DNA of 64,000 bases from Rutidosis leptorrhynchoides (lineage: Eukaryota > Streptophyta > Magnoliopsida > Asterales > Asteraceae): contig NC_092339.1 in NCBI RefSeq assembly GCF_046630445.1, forward strand, positions 76,898,001 to 76,962,000. The letters run 5' to 3'. Both the position numbers and the translations under genes were made by a program. Positions 25,151 through 37,006 of this stretch are shown piece by piece (within the stretch, counting starts at the first letter, position 1; each line of letters begins with the position of its first letter). The notes under the pieces are model-generated. The model did not search any database. It had not been told where the DNA came from and saw only the letters and a list, made by a program, of their open reading frames with translations.

Positions 25151-26483
25151 TACAAGCGTTTGGTGCGTGCGAGTAGTATTATTCATAGTTTGTTGATGTT
25201 AGTATATATGTAAATGAGTGAGTGAACCACGAAATGTAGATTTATTGGCGAGTCGCTTAGAGTCTAAATTGAATTTAAGTCATATTTAAAATTCATAGAA
25301 ATTTTGACTATACCATTTTCAAGGCTTCTCACTATTTTTTTAACCTACTTATTGGCTGGAAGTCTATTCGAAAACAATCTTTCTATTCATAGAACATTGA
25401 GAGCGAGGATTTTTTCTATTCTTTAGTTGTTTTCACTCTTGATGAAAAAATAACTTATCTTTATTCTAAAATAGCAGAAATGTTTATGTTGTCTACATTT
25501 TACCTCTCCATACACAACTTATGAGTTTTGTTGTTGTCTACATATTGAATTTTGTTGTTGTTGTCTACATATTGAGTTTTGTTGTTGTTGTTGTTCAGTT
25601 TGTCTTCAATTTCACAATTTTTTTTTTAATTTATATTTATTCGTTATATCTTTGTATCTCCATTCCAATATCTCAATTTCCTCCATCGTCACATTTTTGA
25701 AGTCATATTTCAATTAACCAAATAAATGATTGAAAACGTTATATATACTTTTTCTTTTGGTTCTCTTTCAATCCCGACTGATCCAACTCGATATGCGAGT
25801 TGATTAAACTCAGGATAACAATTTGATTTACGAGCTGTCCGAGTTGTTCATGATGAACCTCTATAAACGCTAAAGGAAGAAAACGTTTATACTAAACTTC
25901 ATAAATAATGTGAACAAGATAAACTTTATCAATTCATATGTTACAGTTGACTAAAGAAGTGATTGTAAACATTTAAGGTGGATGTATATTTGATACTCTA
26001 CCCGAATAATGTGAACAAGCTAAACTTCATCGATTCATTTGTTTTCTTCATGTGATACTTAAACATCACAAGATATTTAGCAGTTGACATCATAATATCC
26101 TTATTAGTCGCATATTTTAAAATAATTTTGAGGAGGAGTTAAAAATGGTCGTGGAATAATCAAATTAGATTGTGTATATCAAAGTAAAATACTTATTCTT
26201 CTTAAATTTATTTATTTTATATAAGTAACAAAACGTGAAAATAAAAAAGTAACAACTCTTTTAATACATCAAAACATGATTATTGATTTTTCATTTCCAT
26301 CATATTCTTTCTCTAAATACCCCTTAATAACCTACATAAATTAATGTAAAATCCCTAAACAAAAGAATATTTGTTTTTATAGTTTTACTTAGACACTTCA
26401 TACAATGATATCGAGCTCGTTTAAGCTCGACTCGAATTTTTAACGAATTGAGCTTGAATAGTTGGGGAGTAGTTGAGGTCTAT
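25151..26483. other. Intergenic, no gene seen
   Basis: AT-rich sequence without a supported frame. A short direct repeat of TTTTGTTGTTGTCTACATAT lies at about 25515-25600, ending in a (GTT)n run. Confidence 0.5.
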
Positions 26484-26485
26484 TT

Positions 26486-27012
26486 AGGGGTGTTCATCGG
26501 TTTGGTTTTCGGTTTTTTGGTTTATTCGGTTTGGTTTTTTCGGTTTTGAAACTTATAAAATCAAAACCGAAACCATATTTAAATATCAAAACTGTAACCA
26601 AAACCGAACCAAAAACCGAATTTGATTTCGGCTTGGTTTCGGTTAAAACCAAAAATCACTAAAAGTAAAAATCCTAACCAGCATAAACCTACATATAAAT
26701 TAAGAATAACGGTTGTTGAATTAATTTAAGCATACATGGTATATAACATGTTTATTGTTTAGTAAAAATATAATAATACATCAAATATAATATAAATATA
26801 AATATATTTTAATATGTTATGTATTCTGTTTTTAATTCAGTTTTCAGTTAACCGAATTTAAAATTTTCAAAATCAAAAAACCGAATTACTAATTCGCTTT
26901 CGATTTCGATCGATCCGAAAACCGTTTAAAAAATTCGGTTTTAATTTCTTTTAATTTAGATTCAATTCGATATTCAATTTATTCAGTTTGAAATCAAATG
27001 ATGCATACCCTA
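26486..27012. mobile_element. Fold-back element with GGGGTGTTCATCGGTT-type ends
   Basis: The left end TTAGGGGTGTTCATCGGTTT and the right end (inverted TTAGGGTATGCATC) enclose complementary arms rich in CGGTTTGGTTTTCGG and CCGAACC/AAACCGAA. A related element sits at 30374-30785 inside the F-box gene. It is non-coding; the superfamily is not assigned and no clear target duplication is visible. Confidence 0.6.
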
Positions 27013-27156
27013 ATTGAGGGTCTTAAACAGAATTGATGTAAAAGACGTTTTGCTCGGTTAAGAGCCCCTCGTTTTCTTTCTTTTTCTTTACGAATCTCTT
27101 TTTCATCTTCACCCAACATTCTATCTTTCTTTGTCTTAATTTTTTTTTGTTAGCAC

Positions 27157-27195
<39 letters not shown>

Positions 27196-28495
27196 GCCAA
27201 CCGATCATCCCGAATAACAGTTTCAACTTACGCCATATGTTATGTAATTTACACGCTTTACCCTCTTCATTCTTTCACTTGTCTGAATTTCATCAATATC
27301 TGCTTAGGTTCTAGCCTTTAATCTATTTTATTAATTTCCGTCTCTGCACGCTTTAATTTTATCATCTGACGTACTTTTTAAGCATTGATTGTCTCATATG
27401 ATATGACTATTAGGGTAATTGATGTAAAGTTACTAACTTTATCATATACTTGTCACACTGTTGGTGATTAATTGAGATAATTTGTCTTAATTTTGTATCT
27501 GAAGGCTTCTAGGGTTTGTAAATTTCATATATCTTTTAATTGAAATGTAGTAATGTAGTTTCATAAGGTCGTTGAACCGAAACCCTCAATTGGTTATCAA
27601 TTTATATATGTTAACTTGCTTTTCCCCCTTTTTAATTGTTGATGCTGCATGAGACATCTGTATGTATTAATTTGTTCTATAATTTTATTTTATTTATGTT
27701 AATTGGGCTTTTTATAAAGGCCAAAGTTTAATCCTTGCTTTTGAATCTAATCTAATAATCGAATTTGAGCATGAAATGAAATAAAAAAGTGATTGCAACT
27801 ATTATTTGTCATTAATAAGCTACATTTTTCTTGCTGATAAACATGCAGTAGAGAAGATAGTGTATTTTATTTTTCAGTTTTTTGTTTCGTCACTGATTGC
27901 CTTTTTTGCTCTGTTGTGGATCAAAGATTCGCCTTTAGAGAATGACAGAAATAGTGCAATGATGATTCCACAATTTACTTGCAAGTTTACATCTACGTCG
28001 TTTGTACCCAATCATGAGTAATATGGTAAGTTGTTTTTGTGAGTAATTTGGTAATTTTGCTTTTATTGGATGCTTCCATTTACCTTATGCTGTAAATGTA
28101 AAATGAGAATGTTTTAATCGTACTAATTTGACTGTCTTGTTTCCTTTCGACAACGCTTGATGTAGATATTCAGCAGCAGGGCAAGTTTTGGGGCAGAAAT
28201 ATCAGCTTCTACATGTTTATATAAATTAGGCTTAGTAATAAGGAGATCTTATATATTCCTTAAATAATTACGTTTATAAGAAGATAATACATTTTGAGAT
28301 AATACATGTTTATATATATTAGGCTTAGTCCGATAAGCCTTCAGCTCGTATGATAACCCTTAAACTCGTCCGATAAACCTTAAGCTACTTTCGTCATTGT
28401 TTGTGTTCTTTCTGCAACTTATAATGTCATAATTACATATCTGAAATATTTTTCAGAAACAAAGAGAACGACCCAAGGTCCCTTGTAAAACGGAT
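27013..28495 (+). other. Region upstream of the F-box gene
   Basis: No supported coding. It contains a poly(T) run at about 27162-27193 and pyrimidine-rich DNA that could include an F-box promoter and 5' UTR. A short frame at 27806-28021 has no recognisable motif. Exact promoter elements are not evident. Confidence 0.35.
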
Positions 28496-31121
28496 ATGGA
28501 GATCGACCGAATCAGCAACTTACCAGGTCATATCGTAGACAAAATTTTATCGTTAGTAACACTACGAGATGCTGTAAGAACAAGCATATTGTCAAGTAAA
28601 TGGAGATACAAATGGGTTAACCTTACAAGTCTCGTGTTCGATAATCAATCCGTGTTAGTCTCATCTCAAGATCCAACGGTAATAAAAAATAAAATGGTTA
28701 AAATAGTGGATCATGTCCTCTTACTTCATAACGGTCCGGTTCACAAATTCAAGCTTTCTCACCGAGACCTTCAAGGTGTTTGCGACATCGATCGATGGAT
28801 ACTTTTTCTTTCTCGAGGATCGGTCAAAGAATTTATACTCGAAATTTGGAAAGGTCAACGCTACAAGCTACCTTCTCCTCTGTACCTATGTGACAAATTA
28901 TCTCATCTCGAGCTTTTTAACTGTTTGTTAAAACCTCCTTCGTTTTTCAATGGTTTTAAAATGTTGACCAGTCTTGACCTTCAACATATAACAATGGACC
29001 AATATGAATTTGAGGAATTGATCTATAAATGCTCGTTACTCGAAAGGTTGACGTTGATGAACTTTGACGGAGTTGCTCATCTCAAAATCCACGCTCCGAA
29101 ACTTACGTTCTTCGACATTGGAGGTGTTTTTGAAGATGTTAATTTCGAAAACACGTTCCATTTATCTACCGTTTCCATTGGCTTGTATGTAAATATTGGC
29201 AATGATCATGAGTTGAGTCTCGGAACTACGTGTAAGTTGATCAAGTTTTTTACTTCTTTGCCTAGAATTCAAAGACTCGAGGTTCAAAGTTTCTTTCTAA
29301 AGGTAAATAAACTCATTAAACTCTTCCATAGCAAGTTACAATAAAAATGATGTTTTTTTCACACTTTCTGATGAAATCTTTGTAAAAGTATGATATCAAT
29401 ATTTTGGCTATCGAATGGAGGAATTTAACTTTATTTGTATGCCTGTTTATAGTTTCTGACAGTGGGTATAGTACCAAGGAGGTTGCCTACTCCGTGTATG
29501 GAACTAAATTATTTGTCGCTGCGTATAAACTTTAATGACGAAGAAGAATCTTTAGCAGCTCTTTGCATTCTTAGAAGTTCACCTAACCTTTTGGAACTTG
29601 AGATGTTGGTAAGTTTCTGTTATATATACCCACTTATTAGAATCAGTTAAAACAGGTTTTTTGGAATGGGTTAATATTAAAACAGGCAGAGTTTGGTAGG
29701 GCCAACGGCCAATGTGCATCTTTACATTTTTCCAGTTCTAGAATTGAATAATGTTTTAAGTTTGATGTAAGAAATTTCAAGATATAATGATTAGGTTTTA
29801 TGCATTTTTAACGCATTCTAGTGACTTTTGACCCTTTCAACCCGTTTCTTGTATCGACAGTTTTTGATAAAATTATACTCACTTGACCTGTTAGGTAAAG
29901 CATAACCCAAATCTGACTGTTTACCCATGAATGGGTCAACAGTCAAAATTCCACATTTATTTAAAGTTATATAATAGAGTAAATTATACCCATCGTCCTT
30001 GCGGTTCATATGAAATTATGCCAATCATTCTTATGTTTTAAAAATCATACCGATAGTCCTCGTGGTTTTTATGAAATTACACGAATCATTCTTATCTTTA
30101 AAAAATTACATCTATTGTTCTCGACTTACCTGAAAGTGTACGTCGATGGTCTCTCATATACATAAAATGTGTGTTGATAGTCCCTTCTATTAACGCACAT
30201 TTTAAGTAATTCAGGGACGATCGGTGCAATTTTTAAAAGGTAATGACGATTGGTGTAATTTCATGAAAACCACAAGGCCCGTCGTGCATTACCAAATCAA
30301 TCAGGGACGATTTGTGTAATTTGCAAGAGATAAAAGACGATTTATGTAAATTCAAAGGACTATCGCCGTAATTTAGGGGTGTTTAATATTTGGTTTCAAA
30401 CCGTTTAGTCCGAAAATCAAACTGAATTCAAACCGAAAAAACTGAACCAAATTTGATTTCGGTTTTCGATTTGATTTTGGACCGGTTTTCAAATCTGAAT
30501 TCGATTTTTGGTGTTAGTTTTTTGAATTCGGTTAAACCGAAAACTGAATTTAAAACAGATTTTGACTAATAATATATATTAAATTATTAATTTATACAGA
30601 CCAAAAATCAGTTTAAAAACCCAAAATGGAAAACCAAAGTCAACTTTTTTATTTATTTTGATTAAAGTTTGATTTTTTCAGTTTTAACCGATAACGCAGT
30701 TTTGGTTTTCGGTTCAGTTTTGGTTTTCGGTTTTGGTTCCAAAATTTTCAAAACCGAGGAAACCGAACCGATGAACACCCCTACCATAATATACTTTACT
30801 CTTATTAATAATAATACTGGTGGATTCATCGTGTAGGCACGACCAGATGAACAAACAGCTCCAAGCGCAATTGCAAAGAATTTGCTTGAAGAAGATTTCA
30901 CAAATTGCATTTTCAACCAGCTGCGGTTTGTCAAAATTGTTGGCGTTATCGGGGTCGCTAGAGAAATGGATTATATTAACTTTCTGCTTTCAAGTTCACC
31001 TATACTTGAGAGGATGTCTATTAAGCCTGCTTCACATGAAGGTATCTTGGAGCTGGCTAGAGAATTGATGCGGTTCAGGCGAGCTTCTGCAAATTGTGAA
31101 ATGATCTATCTGGATCCATAA
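28496..31121 (+). CDS. F-box/FBD/LRR-repeat protein (At1g13570-like), three exons
   Basis: Exons are 28496-29302, 29453-29608 and 30837-31121, all joined in phase 0 at good GT-AG sites (AAG|GTAAAT, TATAG|TTT, TTG|GTAAGT, GTAG|GCA), giving 415 residues. The N-terminal F-box (ISNLPGHIVDKILS...SSKWRYKWVN, about residues 5-45) would bind a Skp1-like ASK protein in an SCF ubiquitin ligase. Leucine-rich segments follow (about 110-270), then a C-terminal FBD region (FNQLRFVKIVGV...INFLLSSSPILERM). Length, exon layout and wording match the single-copy At1g13570 type rather than the fast-expanding FBD families. The substrate is unknown. Intron 2 is 1.2 kb long because of two fold-back elements. No damage is seen. 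Confidence 0.93.
29977..30372. mobile_element. Inverted-repeat element in F-box intron 2
   Basis: The ends TAAATTATACCCATCGTCCT and, inverted, TAAATTACGGCGATAGTCCT pair with each other, with further arms around GTGGTTTTTATGAAATTACAC and its complement. It is non-coding and diverged, therefore fairly old. The target duplication is not clear. Confidence 0.6.
30374..30785. mobile_element. Fold-back element in F-box intron 2 (same family as 26486-27012)
   Basis: It runs from GGGGTGTTTAATATTTGG to CGATGAACACCCC, flanked by TA on both sides, with inner arms of AAACCGAA/TTCGGTTT words. It abuts the previous element and ends about 50 bp before the exon 3 acceptor. Confidence 0.62.
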
Positions 31122-31508
31122 TTTACCGTCGTGTTCTTTTAAAACGTCATTCTATCTTTTGTGACCCCTGTACTTGAAGCTTATGTAAACTGATTCAACC
31201 TTTTCTGGAGCAATTTTAAACTTTGTATAAGGTATGTATATTGTCATAAGTATGGATTTGGCTTGTGTTTAACTGTCGTTTTTAAATTTTATCAGTATGT
31301 TTCATCTGCGATTGGCGGACTTATGCATCTTAAAACTATGTACCATATAATTTTGCTTATATAGGGTATGTTTGGCAAAACTAGCTGGTAACTGGTAGCT
31401 TTTAGCTGTAAACTTTTTAAATATATTTTGTTGTTTGACAGAAGAGTTGAATCTGTTAAATAAAGAGTAAAATGACAAAAAACTAGAATGTAAGTAACGA
31501 TAAAATGC
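31122..31508. other. F-box 3' flank with a MITE-like end
   Basis: It holds the F-box 3' UTR and, from about 31364, a sequence beginning GGGTATGTTTGGCAAAACTA with AGCTGGTAACTGGTAGCTTT repeats, typical of hAT-like MITE ends in plants. The opposite end is not identified; a LINE insertion follows. Confidence 0.4.
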
Positions 31509-31522
31509 AATAATGTAAGTAA

Positions 31523-31931
31523 CTGGTGGGGTTATTCATCGGCGAATCTCATTTATTCCGACATTTTTGAGGGTACATTTGGCGCGGTGGCTTCCGACAA
31601 CAAAAGATTCATTTGGCAAGCATTATGTTGGTGCGTCTCTTACTTGCTCTGGAAATCACGGAATTCTAAAGTTTTTAACAACAAGACGGTTTCGGCTTCG
31701 TGTTTGCTAAGTGAAATTCAAGTGGTTTCGTTCGAATGGATCTCGCGGCGTATTAAAAATCATAAGTTAGATTGGCATGTATGGTTCAATGCTCCATTAT
31801 TGTGTTGATTAATTGTGGTAGGACTTTTAGTTTCTTGTTAGATCTCATGTTGCGATCTTAGCAACGGACGTTTGTTGTATTCGTGTTTGGTTTGTGGTTG
31901 GTAATATATCATCTTGCTTTTCAAAAAAAAA
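31523..31931 (+). mobile_element. 5'-truncated LINE (L1-type) 3' end
   Basis: An exact 14-bp target duplication AATAATGTAAGTAA (31509-31522 and 31932-31945) brackets the piece, which ends in a poly(A) run. The frame 31587-31808 encodes the C-terminal tail seen in plant L1 reverse-transcriptase proteins (LLWKSRNSKVFNNK...EWISRRIKNHKLDWHVWF) and closes with a stop, followed by a short 3' UTR. Only the last ~0.4 kb of the element was inserted, the usual outcome of target-primed reverse transcription. Confidence 0.85.
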
Positions 31932-31945
31932 AATAATGTAAGTAA

Positions 31946-32726
31946 AATAAACAAGCTTATACTAGTTAAATTACTAGTTAAACGTTGTACAAAAATACTA
32001 GTTAAATTACAAAAATAGGAGTAATAACAAAACAGTATAAGCAAGTTTATACATTGTACGAGTATATTGTATTGGGAAAGAGAGGAACCTAGAAACTGAA
32101 AATGAAAGAGGGATATTAAAATGACTAAAATATTATCGTGATAGTCAAAAACTTGCAAAAAAAATTTAAGGTTGCAAGTGAGATTGACTACCACCGCTGC
32201 TCGGAAACATCCGGTACTGACCAAGCTGACATACACGAAAGCCGGTGCCGACAGTTGGCCTGCTACAAGTGAAAATTACGAGTACCATTCACGTCATAAA
32301 AAACACAAAAACCATACTAGTAATTTTATACAAATCGACATTCCACTTGTTTTTGTATATATAAAATTGCTGAAACATCCCTTTGTGTTAGTACTTTTTA
32401 TTCGTTTTCATCACTTCTAATTAAAAACTTACATAAACAGTCCATAGATTGAGTTTTAATCCCAAAGTCATCCTTTACAGTTTACTCTAACATTTGTTCA
32501 ACTATCTGGTTAACTTATATGTGTGTGCAGTTCACGTGGAATGTATTTAAATGCTACTTTCTTAAGTATAATTATGTAAAATGGAGCTCAACATTTGTTA
32601 AGAATATCTAAAGGTGTATAAAAAATTTTAACATTCCAATTGATATCATCATAAATTACCAAATAAGAAGTTTATTATGTAAGAGTTGTAATCACTTGCA
32701 TCCATAAATTTGCTTGAAAACAAAGG
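31946..32726. other. Intergenic, no gene seen
   Basis: AT-rich sequence with short ACTAGTTAAATTAC repeats near 31965-32010. No frame with a domain. Confidence 0.45.
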
Positions 32727-33096
32727 GATCAATGAGAACGCGACATGTGGCGCGAAAATCACATGTGATTGGAAAAAAAAATTCGAAAATTTTTTTTTTT
32801 AAATTTTTTTTCGAAATTTTTTTTTTTTTTGAATTTTTTTTTAAAATCATATGTGATTATGCATGTCAATTACATGTGATTATGCATGACAAATCTAATC
32901 ACATGTGATTGTACAATTCAATCACATGTGATTATGCAGGTAAATCACATGTGATTGTAAAAAAAAAAAAATTTTAAAAAAAATTTTAAAAAAAAATTTC
33001 GAAAAAAATAAAAAAAAAATTTTCGAAAAAAAATTTTTGAATTTTTTTTCCAATCACATGTGATTTTCGCGACACATGTCACGCTATCATTGATAT
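32727..33096. mobile_element. MITE with internal AATCACATGTGATT palindromes
   Basis: The ends GATCAATGAGAACGCGACAT and, inverted, GATATCAATGATAGCGTGAC are followed by matching arms (GCGAAAATCACATGTGATTGG). About seven exact or near copies of the 14-bp palindrome AATCACATGTGATT are spread through it, separated by A- and T-runs. It is non-coding; no clear target duplication was found. Confidence 0.65.
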
Positions 33097-33395
33097 CTTA
33101 AATCTCAACTTAATTTATGGACTCAAATGAATATTCCTCAATAAACAACTAACTATACATAGCATTTAATGAATGAATAAGACAATGAAGTTATGCATGT
33201 TCACGATAATCCTAAGGATTCTCGTTAAAAAATATGTGTTTTCCGAAAGTGATTGCTTATTCTTATAACCATTTGGATCGTAATTTTGCTAATTTTCTCT
33301 TTGTAGTAAAGAAGGTGTGGTTGAGATGTTTTTGCACGGGATATAAATATAAATAAATAAATGAATTTAATAACAATAACAATAATAATAATTCA
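33097..33395. other. Short intergenic stretch
   Basis: AT-rich; ends in an (AAT/AAC)n run just before the ORF at 33396. No other feature. Confidence 0.4.
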
Positions 33396-34085
33396 ATGGG
33401 ACCCTTTGAAGAAAGTGATGTTCCAGCATCCCCTTTGTATTCTTTTGATAGTGGGCTTGTAAATGAGAAGCAGCCCAATTTACCTAGTGAGAGTATTCCC
33501 AAGACGGGCTTGGTTAATTCGAGGCTTATTAATGCTGATAAAGTGTCTCGTGAGTTGAATGTTCTGAATGGTGTTCCTCGAGATGGGCCTACCTCAGTGT
33601 ATCGTTTTCGATGTAAGCAAAAGATATTCAGGCCTCTGATTAAACAACATTTTATTAATTTCGTTCTTGAAAGAAAACAATTGAAACGTAAAAAATATCG
33701 TGAGAAACTTACGTGGCTTGACAGAGTTATTCTCGATAAGTTAATGAAGAACTCAGATGTGGACGAGGAAGATCTTGATGATGACTGCTCATGTTCAGAC
33801 TCGGACTCGGGCACATAAGAGGCTTTGTTTTGGGCTTCGAATCGTGTCGTAGTTGTTGTCGATTTGGAATTCTTCGTTATTTTGGTTAAAATGTTGTGGT
33901 TTGTCGAGATAGTTTGGCTTCTTGGTCGTGATTTATTTGTCGTGGGGTTAGTTTGATCGTTTTTGCTTTTAGAGTTGTGTTTTGCTTGTGGTTTCGGTGT
34001 ATTTTGCTAGCTTCTTTCTAGTTTGTATTTCGTTTCGTTTCTTAATAAAATTCTTGCCTTTCAAAAAAAAAAAAAAAAAAAAAAA
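33396..34085 (+). mobile_element. Retroposon-like unit: 140-aa ORF, 3' UTR and poly(A)
   Basis: An open frame (33396-33818) is followed by a 250-bp T-rich 3' UTR, an AATAAA signal (about 34042) and about 26 A's, so the unit looks like inserted cDNA. The protein has a basic middle (FVLERKQLKRKKYREK) and an acidic tail (DVDEEDLDDDCSCSDSDSGT); I do not recognise its family. The UTR style resembles that of plant LINEs, so it may be the 3' end of a LINE or a non-autonomous relative; a processed copy of a host mRNA is the alternative. No exact target duplication was found. Confidence 0.45.
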
Positions 34086-34249
34086 GAGGTTGAGACAAAT
34101 GTAACCACATGACCTGCACATACATATAATGTAACGCAATAATTAACAAATATTAAGGGAAAGGATGACTTTGAAATTAAAAAGTCATTTAAGAACTGCT
34201 TGGGTATTTATTAACGGGGAGGGGGGATGGTTGAAAACGTATATAAAGA

Positions 34250-34735
34250 CCTAGGGATGAGATCGGTACAGTATCGTACCGTACTGATATAGAAAATCCC
34301 GATACTGAAAATAAGGAAAATATAGAACCGAATACCGTACCGAATACCGAAATCGGTACCCGTATTTTCGGTATTATACCCGTTTTTCCCTAATTTACAT
34401 TTTTTTTTCGATTTTAACAACTTTTCTTTTTCAATTCACACAACTAATTTTGTCACACAAATAATATTGGTATATATCTTATATTATATTCACGAATATA
34501 TATTTTGACAAGGGTTTCATGACATTTTGAGAAATAGAAGGTAGTGTGAAAGTTGTGTGAAGTGATTTGCATGGGTACGAATAACGAAATGTACCGATAC
34601 CAAATGATACCGTACCGAATGGTACCGATACCGAAAACGTCTCAAATCAAAAACCGATACCGATACCGAATAACATCGGTACAATATTTCAATACCGGTA
34701 CCGGTACAATTTTGATATTTCGAGATTTTTACTCA
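34250..34735. mobile_element. Fold-back element rich in GGTACCGATACCG words
   Basis: Left and right halves carry complementary runs of CGGTACC, ACCGATACCGAA and TTCGGTAT words. The right part recurs ahead of the second RPS9 copy (54346-54738), where the left ~95 bp are missing. It marks the left border of the tandem duplication. Confidence 0.55.
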
Positions 34736-34807
34736 TTCATATAAGACCTACCTAACAGATACGATTTGAGCAATTTATTTTGTCTTTTTTCTATTATATT
34801 TTGAAAC

Positions 34808-34818
34808 TATATAAAAGG
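34808..34818 (+). promoter_or_regulatory. TATA box of RPS9 copy 1
   Basis: CTATATAAAAG lies about 120 bp before the start codon, at a distance suiting a short pyrimidine-rich 5' UTR (CTTCTTCTTTCTTTCTTCCCC). The same element stands before copy 2 at 54803-54813. Confidence 0.7.
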
Positions 34819-34935
34819 GCATTTTGGACATAACAAAATTTATCACATTATCCTATTACTCCCATTTCATCACATCATCTTCGTACAAATCATCTTCTTC
34901 TTTCTTTCTTCCCCAAAATTCACAACTCAATAAAC

Positions 34936-36675
34936 ATGGCGATATCCATCTCTACCCTCACATCTTCCTTCTCATCTCTATCATTCTCCTCACAAATTTC
35001 CCAAAAACCTAATTCAATTTCACTCACTCAATCCCCCAAATCAATTCATTTCACCAAAACTAAAACCCCTTCATTAACTGTACTCGCCACTGTCATAGCT
35101 GAGCCACTCACCGGAGACTTGGAAACTGTAAACATCGAGAAATACGTCAAGTCTAGACTCCCCGGTGGCTTCGCCGCTCAAAAGCTTATCGGCACCGGTC
35201 GCCGGAAATGTGCTATTGCTAGGGTTGTTATTCAAGAAGGAACTGGAAAGTTTATTATTAATTACCGTGATGCAAAGGTAATAATCACCTTTACATACAT
35301 TTGGATTGATTTTGCTCTTGTTCTTTTAGGTCATTTTTTTTTTTTAATAAGATAATTCTGTTACAAAATTTATGTATCAAATGCTAACTTTAAAATAAGG
35401 GAAGATCATCCCTGCTGCAAACTGCCCACAATCTTAGGTGCCTCAAGAGTCAAGAGTACTTGAAGTGCAAATGTGTTTATATAATAAATTAGAAGGTTAA
35501 GATGTTTACTTTTTTAAAAATTTATGCTTAATATATGCCTGTGTTTTAACTTATAAACTTCATATGTTATGTCCTGGATAATTGTTCAGAATTAGTACAT
35601 TACTTCAACTTGTGATATGATGTCTTAAGATGGAATATATGCAAAATAAGAAGATTGGTAAATGGAAAACGTTTTTCATGTTCAGGCTACGTGGAGAGGT
35701 GGAGTATATTTAGTCGGATTAACCGGTTTCTATAATGTCAAATAATAGCTTAAAGGTTCTGCTTTGCTACTGTTTGTGATTAATAAAATTTCTTTGTTGT
35801 TACTGTTAGCTAGTTATTATACTCATGTGAGAATATCCCATCATGAAACAACAATGTGTTGTTTGTTTTTCAGTCTGCATATCTTATTACGTCTTATGTC
35901 TGCGTGACCGCATAAGTTTTATTGAAGACTGTTTGTTTTTTTGAAGACATAAGATAAACTAATGCCTTATTATGTCTGCAATCTCGCAGACTTAGAAATG
36001 TGCTTCTAAATGCTGCAGACAGGATTCAGTTATTTTGCAGACATAAAAACAAACCGTCTTCACATTCATACATACAGACCTTTAGGCCACATCTTTTTCA
36101 CAGACGTGGCCCACATATTTTCAGACAAAAACATCCTAAGAAACAAACAACACCTTAATCTTGTGAACAGTGTATACAATATACATCATTAGATCATCTG
36201 AATACCAAATGATATGAGTAAGTCAAAATTCTCTTTTTGCTGCCTCTACGATATCTGAATATGCGTATTACAACATCCCAGTGTCTATAGTTAACGGTAC
36301 GTTAGACTAAATATTTCATGTGATATACCTAAAACCAATATTTTATATATCAAGTTCCACCATTATCAATTGTCGAATCTTGTACAGGAATATCTTCAAG
36401 GCAACCCATTATGGCTTCAGTATATTAAAGTCCCATTGGCAACATTAGGATACGAGACTAGCTATGATGTGTTTGTAAAGGCCCATGGAGGTGGTCTTTC
36501 GGGTCAGGCACAAGCAATATCTCTTGGTATTGCTCGTGCATTGTTGAAAGTGAGTGAGGATCACCGAAAGCCGCTAAGAAAAGAAGGTCTTCTTACTAGA
36601 GACGCAAGAATCGTTGAGAGGAAGAAACCTGGTCTGAAAAAAGCCCGAAAAGCACCACAATTTTCGAAACGTTGA
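34936..36675 (+). CDS. RPS9: Plastid 30S ribosomal protein S9 (uS9c), copy 1
   Basis: Exons 34936-35277 (114 codons) and 36388-36675 (95 codons plus stop) join in phase 0 at AAG|GTAATA and TACAG|GAA, giving 209 residues, close to Arabidopsis RPS9 (208). The first ~50 residues are Ser/Thr/Lys-rich and hydroxylated, a plastid transit peptide. The mature part carries the uS9 signatures [32 protein letters not shown] and the basic C-terminus [13 protein letters not shown], which reaches the decoding site of the 30S subunit. The start is the first ATG after a pyrimidine-rich leader. The gene is nuclear. The protein is identical to that of copy 2 at 54932-56620, while the introns differ by separate insertions. 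Confidence 0.97.
35855..36154. mobile_element. MITE in the intron of RPS9 copy 1 only
   Basis: The ends GTGTTGTTTGTTT and, inverted, GGTGTTGTTTGTTT enclose about 300 bp with further paired words (CAGTCTGCA..., TGCAGACA). It is absent from the intron of copy 2, so it arrived after the duplication or was lost there. The target duplication is not clear. Confidence 0.6.
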
Positions 36676-37006
36676 GGTACAGAATGCAACCTTAGCCTTT
36701 CCATTTTGGAAATTTGTTCATTATTGTCTTGTCTGCTGTAATATCTTTTTTTTTTGCAATTCAACCATTTGTCTATTGTCAAAAATACTAACTTACATAG
36801 TAAATTAGACTAATGGTTTGCCTGATGCGATAATATTATCACTTCGACTGCTGCAAAATCTTTGAGCATTATATTTGTAATTTTGTGTGGCCAAAATTCA
36901 TATTATGTTTGATGTTGCATTTAAGGTTGATGTTAATGTTATGGATGACCAAAGTGCATTTAGGGTGTGTTTGTTTACCTCTTAATTGAGTGGTTCAGCA
37001 CTGAAT
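36676..37006 (+). other. RPS9 copy 1 3' flank, first part
   Basis: 3' UTR and downstream DNA matching 56621-56940 behind copy 2. It includes the start of a MITE-like sequence (GGGTGTGTTTGTTTACCTCT, 36963) that the Gypsy element interrupts at the TSD TGAAT (37002-37006). Confidence 0.6.

Noticed and set aside
27023-27226. Lysine-rich minus-strand frame
   Set aside because: Made by the poly(T) run; no other support.
27806-28021. 71-codon frame with a hydrophobic stretch upstream of the F-box gene
   Set aside because: No homology signal that I recognise, no splice context linking it to the F-box exons; likely chance.
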